A stretch of 64,000 bases of DNA from DATJLY01 sp035518375 (GTDB lineage: Bacteria; Pseudomonadota; Alphaproteobacteria; ATCC43930; CGMCC-115725): NCBI GenBank assembly GCA_035518375.1, contig DATIXQ010000107.1, positions 50,821 through 114,820 on the forward strand, in the 5' to 3' direction. Positions 58,870 through 64,000 of the stretch are shown here, one piece after another; the stretch's first letter is position 1, and the number at the start of each line of letters is the position of its first letter. The position numbers and the translations under genes were made by a program. The notes under the pieces were generated by a model. It made no database searches. It saw only the letters and a list, made by a program, of their open reading frames with translations, and was not told the DNA's origin.

Positions 58870-59385
58870 TTACCGCTCGGGGGCCTCGAGATCGCCTTCG
58901 TCGATCTCGTCTCCGCCCTCGCCTTCAGCCTCGCCCTCGCCAAGCTCGGGCACCGCCGCGTCCACACCTTCCTCGGCGTTCTCCTCGGAGAGCAGCACGT
59001 CGTCGGGGATCTCGTCCTCGCCCGCCTCGGCGTCGCCCTCGGCTTCCTCCTCGCCCTCGACATCGGCATCGTCGATGTCGCCCGCGGCACCGATATCGAC
59101 CGGCCAGGCGCCCTGGGCGCCGATCTCGATCTCCTGATCCTCCTCGGGCTCGTCGATCTCGACATGCTTCTGCATGCCCTTGATGAGGTTGGTCTGGAGC
59201 CCGTCGATCGGAACCGATTCCGCGGCGATCTCGCGCAGCGCCACGACCGGGTTCTTGTCATTGTCGCGGTCGAGTGTCGGCTGCTGGCCCTGCGCCATCT
59301 CGCGCGCCCGCTGCGCCGCGAGCAGCACCAGCTCGAATCGGTTCGGGATCTTGACGACACAATCTTCGACGGTGACACGCGCCAT
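58870..59385 (-). CDS. rpoZ: RNA polymerase omega subunit with acidic extension
   Basis: A 171-residue protein. MARVTVEDCVVKIPNRFELV and LLAAQRAREMAQGQQP form the conserved omega core (residues 1-60), with NPVVALREIAAESV after it. The remaining 90 residues are a low-complexity, Glu/Asp-rich tail (for example EEDQEIEIGAQGAW) longer than typical for omega. The core binds the beta-prime subunit and takes part in ppGpp binding in related bacteria. ATG 59385 is the conserved start. Confidence 0.9.
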   Translation of the reverse strand: MARVTVEDCVVKIPNRFELVLLAAQRAREMAQGQQPTLDRDNDKNPVVALREIAAESVPIDGLQTNLIKGMQKHVEIDEPEEDQEIEIGAQGAWPVDIGAAGDIDDADVEGEEEAEGDAEAGEDEIPDDVLLSEENAEEGVDAAVPELGEGEAEGEGGDEIDEGDLEAPER

Positions 59386-59422
59386 CCTGAGGACTCCGGC
59401 TCCAGCAATCTTTGAGTCGTTC

Positions 59423-59451
59423 AATATATGGGCGTCAGAGTCCTGACGCAA
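59423..59451 (-). promoter_or_regulatory. Predicted promoter of rpoZ-rsh
   Basis: TTGCGT (59451-59446) and TATATT (59428-59423) are separated by 17 nt, 37 nt before the rpoZ ATG at 59385. Confidence 0.6.
59432..59449. promoter_or_regulatory. Perfect palindrome GCGTCAG-N4-CTGACGC inside the rpoZ promoter
   Basis: Seven-bp arms (59432-59438 and 59443-59449) span the spacer and part of the -35. A bound protein would block polymerase, so it looks like an operator for a repressor of the rpoZ-rsh unit. Confidence 0.55.
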
Positions 59452-59525
59452 CAGGGGTTTCCGCCACGTTAACGAGGCCGCGGCGAGGCATGGCCGGGGC
59501 GGCCGCGAAGGACTAGAGTGGCGCC

Positions 59526-60134
59526 ATGGACGAAGTCGCAACCAGAACCCAAAGCGCGGCGGAGCGGGTCGCCTATTACGGCATCCATCATCTCGCCCTC
59601 AATACCGACGACATGAAGATGACGGTCGACTTCTATGTCGGCGTCCTTGGCATGCGCCTCGTCCATGCGATGCGCGTGCCGCCCGGCGTCGGCACCGGAC
59701 CCGGCAACCGCGGCAACCCGCCGTTCGAGGAGATCCGCCACTATTTCTTCGACATGGGGCGCGACGCGCTGTTGGCCTTCTTCGAGATCCCGAAAGGCGC
59801 GAAGCCCGTGGGCGACCGTGACGCCATCGCCATGATGCAGCATGTCTCGTTCGCGGTGGCGCCCAAGAGCCAGGCCTCGATCCGCGCGCGGCTCGAGCAA
59901 GCGGGCGTACCCTACCAGGGGCCGATCGAGGTGCTGCCGGGGGTGTTCTCGATCTACTGCTTCGACCCCAATGGCATTCGCCTCGAATTCAGCACACAGC
60001 CCGGCGACGGTCCGGGCGAGCCAAGCATCGTCTCGGGACAGCAGCAGACGCGCGCCGTGGCGCAGCGCGAGATCGAGACGCTCTCCGGCGATCCCGCCTG
60101 GCTCGATCGGGCGTTGGCGGGCCTCGGCGACTGA
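59526..60134 (+). CDS. VOC-family (glyoxalase/dioxygenase-like) protein
   Basis: A 202-residue protein. HHLALNTDDMKMTVDFYVGV and MRLVHAMRVPPGV open the first beta-alpha-beta-beta-beta module, and IYCFDPNGIRLEF closes the second; His and Glu near these ends are typical metal ligands. The substrate is not known. It is divergent from rpoZ across a 140-nt region. Confidence 0.75.
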   Translation: MDEVATRTQSAAERVAYYGIHHLALNTDDMKMTVDFYVGVLGMRLVHAMRVPPGVGTGPGNRGNPPFEEIRHYFFDMGRDALLAFFEIPKGAKPVGDRDAIAMMQHVSFAVAPKSQASIRARLEQAGVPYQGPIEVLPGVFSIYCFDPNGIRLEFSTQPGDGPGEPSIVSGQQQTRAVAQREIETLSGDPAWLDRALAGLGD

Positions 60135-60219
60135 CCCCGCCTCGCCCGCAATTTCCTTGGACCGGGGCGACGGCACGATCTAGCTACAAAGGGCGTTAGT
60201 TAGCCAAATCCGCCCTTTT

Positions 60220-60993
60220 GTGAATGTGATGCCGAGCGAAACCGAAATCGCCGTCCCCCACCACCACGTCGTGCAATTCTATGGCGCGAACGGCGGCCCG
60301 CTCGTACGCAACGTGGGCGCGTATCTCGCGCGCGGCCTTGCCGCGGGCGGCGGCGCCATCGTCATTGCCGGACCGGACCATCGCCACGCGTTCGCCGACA
60401 CTCTCGGCGGGATCGCGACGGACGCCGTTTCGGCCGGGCGGCTCGAGCTCCTCGACGCGGCCGACATGCTCGACCGCTTCATGGTGGCGGGCGAGCCGCA
60501 CCAAGGCCGCTTCGACGCCACGGTGGGCATGGCCGTGCGCGCGCTCGCGCGCGAGCACGGCGAGGACGGCGTCTCGGCCTTCGGCGAGATGGTCGGGCTC
60601 TTGTGGCAGGGCGGCAACCGCGCCGGCGCGGTCAAGCTCGAGCACCTGTGGAACGGGCTTCTGGGGCGGCACGATTTCTCGCTCTATTGTGCCTATCCGG
60701 TCGACGTGCTCGACACGGAGTTCCGGCACGACGCGCTCGACGGTGTGCTCGCGGCGCACTCCGACGTCGTCGACACCGGCACGCCGGGCAAGCTCGGCAA
60801 CGCCGTGACGCGCGCGCTCGACGACGTGCTCGGCACGAGCGCCGACGGCCTCCGCCAGCTCATGCGATCCGGGACGTTCCACGACGCCTGGGCCGCGCTG
60901 CCCGAGGGCGAGGCGAGTGTGCTCTGGCTCAGGCGCAATCTGCCCGAGCGCGCCGACGAAGTGCTCGCCCGCGCGCGACACTATTTCGCTTAA
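60220..60993 (+). CDS. MEDS-domain sensory protein
   Basis: A 257-residue protein. HHHVVQFYGANGGPLVRNVG, ARGLAAGGGAIVIAGPDHR and FGEMVGLLWQGGN are typical of the MEDS (methanogen/methylotroph, DcmR) sensory domain, found in signalling proteins. There is no output domain here. Start codons at 60220 (GTG), 60226 (GTG) and 60229 (ATG) are all in frame and no strong ribosome-binding site decides. MEDS proteins often sit beside PAS histidine kinases, as here. Confidence 0.7.
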   Translation: MNVMPSETEIAVPHHHVVQFYGANGGPLVRNVGAYLARGLAAGGGAIVIAGPDHRHAFADTLGGIATDAVSAGRLELLDAADMLDRFMVAGEPHQGRFDATVGMAVRALAREHGEDGVSAFGEMVGLLWQGGNRAGAVKLEHLWNGLLGRHDFSLYCAYPVDVLDTEFRHDALDGVLAAHSDVVDTGTPGKLGNAVTRALDDVLGTSADGLRQLMRSGTFHDAWAALPEGEASVLWLRRNLPERADEVLARARHYFA

Positions 60994-60998
60994 TTTCC

Positions 60999-61066
60999 TG
61001 TCATTGCGAGCGGAGCGAAGCAATCCCTTGGGAGATTGTTTCGTCGGCTTCGCCTCCTCGCCATGA
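60999..61066. repeat. Family A dispersed palindromic repeat, copy 7
   Basis: TGTCATTGCGAGCGGAGCGA then GAGATTGTTTCGTCGGCTTC, the facing arm slightly diverged. It lies between the convergent MEDS and kinase stops. Confidence 0.8.
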
Positions 61067-61084
61067 CGATGACCGGCGACGGCG

Positions 61085-63067
61085 TCAGGCGTCGAGGACC
61101 GCGCGCACCTTGGCGCCGAGATCGGCGTAGGTGAAGGGCTTGTGGATGAGCTCGACGCCAGGCGCGAGGCGGCCTTTTTCGACGAGCACGGCCTCCGCAT
61201 AGCCCGAGGTGAAGAGCACGCGTAAGCCGTCGGCCCGGCGGACCGCCTCTTCCGCGAGCTGGCGCCCGTTCATGCGGCCCGGCAGCCCGATATCGCTGAA
61301 GAGGAGGCGAATGTCGGGGTGGCGCTCGAGGAGGCGCAGCGCCTCGATCCCGCGCGAGGCCTCGACGACGTTGTAGCCGAGCTCGCGCAACGTGCCGGTG
61401 GTGAAGCGGCGTACATCCTCGTCGTCCTCGACGACGAGGATCTTCTCGTGCCCCGCGGCCGCGGGCTCGTGGTGCGGCGCGGATGCAGGCTCGGCCCGGT
61501 CCGGCGCCTCTTTCTCCGCCGCGCCGGCGCGAGCACACGGCAGGTAGAGCGTCACGGTCGTGCCGCGGTCAGGCGTGCTCGCGATCGCGATGTGGCCGCC
61601 CGACTGCTGCATGAAGCCATAGACCTGCGACAGGCCGAGGCCCGAGCCCTTGCCGATCTCCTTCGTCGTGAAGAACGGCTCGAAGGCGCGCGTCAGGACC
61701 GATTCCGTCATGCCGACGCCGGTGTCGGTGACGGCAAGGGCGACATACTCGCCCGCCGGCACGTCCTCGGGCCAGCAATGGAGCGTGCGGGCGAGGACCA
61801 AGTTCGCCACGTCGATCGTGAGCCGCCCGCCCTCGGGCATGGCGTCGCGCGCGTTCAAGGCAAGATTGAGGAGCGCATTCTCGAGCTGGTTCGCATCGAC
61901 GAGCGCGGTGAGCGCGCCCGTGCCCACCAACAGCTCGACTGCGACCGCCTCGCCCAGCGTGCGCCGCAACAGCGTCACGGTGTTTCGCACGAGCGTGCCG
62001 ATGTCGATCGTGCGCGGCTGGAGCGTCTGCTGGCGCGAGAAGGCGAGAAGCTGCCGCGTCAGCAGCGCGGCGCGGTTGGCGGCGCGGAGCGCGGCGTTGG
62101 CCGGCGCATCGAGATCGCCTTCGGCCGCCGCGAGCGTGTGAAGTCGTCGCAGCAAGATCTCGATATTGCCGACGACGACCGTCAGCAGGTTGTTGAAGTC
62201 GTGCGCGACGCCGCCCGTGAGCTGGCCCAGCGCTTCGAGCTTTTGTGCCTGGCGGAGCTGCGCCTCCATCGCCGCCTTCTCGGTGAGGTCGCGGATGAAG
62301 CCGTTGACGAGCATGCCCTCGCGGCGTTTCAGCGTCGTCGCCGCCACCTCGATGCGGATCCTGGCGCCGTCGTGGCGCTGCGCGTCCATCTCGAGCCGGC
62401 GTCCCCAACCGCCCGACTGGACCGCGCCGAGAAAGCGCTCGAGCAAGACCCGGTGCTCGCTGCGCTGATCGGGCGGAGCGATGACATCGGTGAACTTGCG
62501 CCCCAGCACCTCGCTGCGCGGCCAGCCGAGGATCGCCTGCGCCTGGGCATTCCATTCGCGGATGCGGCCCTCGCCATCGATCTGGACGAAGCCATCCAAC
62601 GCCATGTCGATGATGTCGCGCACCATGCGCTCGCTCTCGACGAGCGCTTCCTGCGCCTTCATGCGCTCGGTGATGTCGCGCGTGATCTTGGCGAAGCCGA
62701 TGAGTGCGCCGGCATCGTCGCGGATTGCATCGATCACGACGCTCGCGAAAAAGCGCGTGCCGTCCTTCCTGACGCGCCAGCCCTCGGCCTCGAAGCGGCC
62801 GGTCGTCTCGGCTTGCCTGAGCGCGCGCTGCGGCAAGCCCGCCGCGAGATCGGCCTCGGTGTAAAAGCGCGAGAAATGCTTGCCCACGATCTCGTCGGCG
62901 CGATAGCCCTTGATGCGCTCGGCGCCGCGGTTCCAGGTCAGCACCATGCCCGCGGGATCGAGCATGAAGATGGCGTAATCGACGACGCTGCGGACAAGCG
63001 CCGACAACTGCTGGTCGGCCCCGACCACCGCTCTATTCGACTGAAGATGTTCTTCGTTGTCCGGCAT
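61085..63067 (-). CDS. Hybrid PAS sensor histidine kinase with receiver domain
   Basis: A 660-residue protein. Two PAS domains (first VVDYAIFMLDPAGMVLTWN, second DGFVQIDGEGRIREWN) are followed by the HisKA motif GGVAHDFNNLLTVVVG, the N, G1 and G2 boxes (NLALNARDAMPEGG, VTDTGVGM, GKGSGLGLSQV) and a C-terminal receiver (KILVVEDDEDVRRF, with Asp in LLFSDIGLPG). There is no transmembrane segment, so it senses inside the cell. ATG 63067 is the preferred start. The neighbouring MEDS protein may feed it a signal. Confidence 0.9.
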   Translation of the reverse strand: MPDNEEHLQSNRAVVGADQQLSALVRSVVDYAIFMLDPAGMVLTWNRGAERIKGYRADEIVGKHFSRFYTEADLAAGLPQRALRQAETTGRFEAEGWRVRKDGTRFFASVVIDAIRDDAGALIGFAKITRDITERMKAQEALVESERMVRDIIDMALDGFVQIDGEGRIREWNAQAQAILGWPRSEVLGRKFTDVIAPPDQRSEHRVLLERFLGAVQSGGWGRRLEMDAQRHDGARIRIEVAATTLKRREGMLVNGFIRDLTEKAAMEAQLRQAQKLEALGQLTGGVAHDFNNLLTVVVGNIEILLRRLHTLAAAEGDLDAPANAALRAANRAALLTRQLLAFSRQQTLQPRTIDIGTLVRNTVTLLRRTLGEAVAVELLVGTGALTALVDANQLENALLNLALNARDAMPEGGRLTIDVANLVLARTLHCWPEDVPAGEYVALAVTDTGVGMTESVLTRAFEPFFTTKEIGKGSGLGLSQVYGFMQQSGGHIAIASTPDRGTTVTLYLPCARAGAAEKEAPDRAEPASAPHHEPAAAGHEKILVVEDDEDVRRFTTGTLRELGYNVVEASRGIEALRLLERHPDIRLLFSDIGLPGRMNGRQLAEEAVRRADGLRVLFTSGYAEAVLVEKGRLAPGVELIHKPFTYADLGAKVRAVLDA

Positions 63068-63190
63068 TTCCGTCCCGGCCCGCTTGAGCAAACGCACGCG
63101 AGCGCTGACCGGCACCCTACGCAAAAGTGTCTCGCAACGCATCTGCCCCGAAGGAGAGGACCGGTCGCCTTTTCGAGCGTGTTGAAGGAA

Positions 63191-63691
63191 TTAACGCAAC
63201 TTGGGCGCGATCAATCCCTCCTTCTCCAAAAGCGGGAAGATGCCCCCGCCCCGCATCAGGCCCAAGAGCCGCTCCGGAATGGGGAGCGGCGAAAGCGCAG
63301 CACCGGTGCGCAGATTGGTGACGCGCCATGCCTCGGGATCGAAGCGCGCGCGGTCGCCCTCCTCGAAGGCGGCGGCGCAGCCCGGACATTCGAGCGCGAG
63401 GAGCCCGTAATTGACGCTGTTGCGGAAGAAAAGCCCGTTGATCGATTCCGCCATCAGGAACGCGACGCCGCAATTCCTGAGCGAGCGCGACGCCGGCCGG
63501 TTCGAGCCCATGCCGAAATTGCGGCCGGCGACGATGGCATCGCCCGGCTTCATCTCGCTGACCCAGCCGGGACGGTTGGCGAGAAACACGGCCTTCGCCT
63601 GCTCGGCCTCGCTCTTCGCCTGCACGCTCGCTGGCAGCATCAGGTCGGTGTTGATGTCGTCGCCGAATTTCCACAGCTTCGCTTCGATCAT
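63191..63691 (-). CDS. leuD: Aconitase-superfamily small subunit, 3-isopropylmalate dehydratase LeuD-like
   Basis: A 166-residue protein starting at ATG 63691. KLWKFGDDINTDLMLPASVQ is the conserved swivel-domain start and GRNFGMGSNRPASRSLRNCG the substrate-binding loop. The short length and loop sequence place it with the small LeuD group (LeuD2/HacB type), whose members include isopropylmalate, homoaconitate, and dimethylmalate dehydratases. So leucine synthesis is likely but not certain. The start overlaps the large-subunit gene stop by 4 nt. Confidence 0.85.
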   Translation of the reverse strand: MIEAKLWKFGDDINTDLMLPASVQAKSEAEQAKAVFLANRPGWVSEMKPGDAIVAGRNFGMGSNRPASRSLRNCGVAFLMAESINGLFFRNSVNYGLLALECPGCAAAFEEGDRARFDPEAWRVTNLRTGAALSPLPIPERLLGLMRGGGIFPLLEKEGLIAPKLR

Positions 63692-64000
63692 GAGAGATCT
63701 CCCGCGAAATAATTCGCGGCCGATTGGATCTCGCCGGCCAAGGCCGAGGCCGCGACCGTCGCCGGCGAAGCCATGAAGATGCGCGCCGAGGGGTCGCCCA
63801 TGCGGCCCTTGAAGTTGCGCGTGCTCGCGGTGATGCACACCTCGCCGGGGCCGAGCACCCCCATGTGGCCGCCGAAGCACGCGCCGCACGTGGCCGAGGT
63901 GACGACGGCGCCCGCGTCCAACAGCGTCTCGACATAGCCCGCCTTCAAGGCCGCGCGGTAGATCGCCTGCGAGCCCGGCGTGACGAGAAGGCGCACGCCC
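63688..64000 (-). CDS. leuC: Aconitase-superfamily large subunit, LeuC-like (partial, runs off the right edge)
   Basis: Only the C-terminal 103 residues lie in the window. VVTSATCGACFGGHMGVLGP is the iron-sulfur loop of the family (one Cys ligand pair), followed by STRNFKGRMGDPSARIF. It is the partner of the LeuD-like protein and is translationally coupled to it. The specific substrate cannot be settled without the N-terminus. Confidence 0.8.
   Translation of the reverse strand, partial: GVRLLVTPGSQAIYRAALKAGYVETLLDAGAVVTSATCGACFGGHMGVLGPGEVCITASTRNFKGRMGDPSARIFMASPATVAASALAGEIQSAANYFAGDLS

Noticed and set aside
56095..59415. Very long open frame (1106 codons) on the plus strand
   Set aside because: It is antisense to pdxJ, rsh and rpoZ, whose domains are unmistakable; its product is low-complexity and matches no fold, as expected from GC-rich codon bias.
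61319..63712. Open frame of 797 codons on the plus strand
   Set aside because: Antisense to the hybrid histidine kinase and leuD with arginine/alanine-rich nonsense composition.

Overview
The window reads as chromosomal DNA of a high-GC alphaproteobacterium. The clearest lineage marker is the gene order on the minus strand at 48-59 kb: rpoZ, rsh (relA/spoT), pdxJ, acpS, lepB, rnc, era, recO. This is a conserved alphaproteobacterial string. Several dispersed palindromic repeat families of a kind common in alphaproteobacteria agree with it. I cannot place the order or genus. No tRNA, rRNA, CRISPR array, transposase or integrase gene was seen.

Positions 1-42 kb form a surface-polysaccharide region of five tightly packed transcription blocks. 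Block I (minus, 8100 to 1) has two paralogous giant membrane proteins around a membrane-anchored methyltransferase and a GHMP heptose-kinase-like gene. Block II (plus, 8281-20791) has a GT2 glycosyltransferase, a membrane Rieske protein, a UPF0104 flippase-like protein, a B12-binding radical SAM enzyme, an aldo/keto reductase, an SDR-E1alpha fusion with its E1beta partner, a DegT-fold enzyme whose PLP lysine is replaced by histidine, a GDP-mannose-dehydratase-like enzyme, and a guanylyltransferase-GmhB fusion. Together these look like a route to an unusual deoxygenated, possibly C-branched, GDP-linked mannose or heptose. Block III (minus, 27794-20788) carries a NodB-like protein, a zinc-ribbon methyltransferase, an ABC exporter, a membrane protein and a GT4. 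Block IV (plus, 27875-30123) carries a GT4 and a WecB/WbpI epimerase. Block V (minus, 42307-30096) contains a winged-helix regulator with a Rossmann sensor-like domain, an RfaH/NusG paralog, a WbpB-WbpD fusion, WbpE, an epimerase, a second aminotransferase, methyltransferases, an AsnB-like amidotransferase and a radical SAM/SPASM protein. With the WbpI-like epimerase this fits a 2,3-diacetamido-uronic acid pathway with possible uronamide formation.

Positions 42-64 kb are ordinary backbone: two amidohydrolases, an ABC substrate-binding protein, DoxX, the recO-to-rpoZ string, an arsenic-resistance operon (arsR-arsI-arsC-aqpS) inserted between acpS and lepB, a VOC protein, a MEDS-domain protein beside a hybrid histidine kinase, and leuD/leuC-like genes at the right edge. 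All dispersed repeats I found lie here; none was seen in the first 42 kb.

The most notable non-coding signals are: three 15-bp palindromes at an exact 22-bp period before the polysaccharide regulator gene; an ops-like core with two hairpins between the RfaH-like gene and the sugar genes it may control; a two-hairpin leader that buries the Shine-Dalgarno sequence of the substrate-binding protein gene; and a palindrome between the -35 and -10 elements of the rpoZ-rsh promoter.
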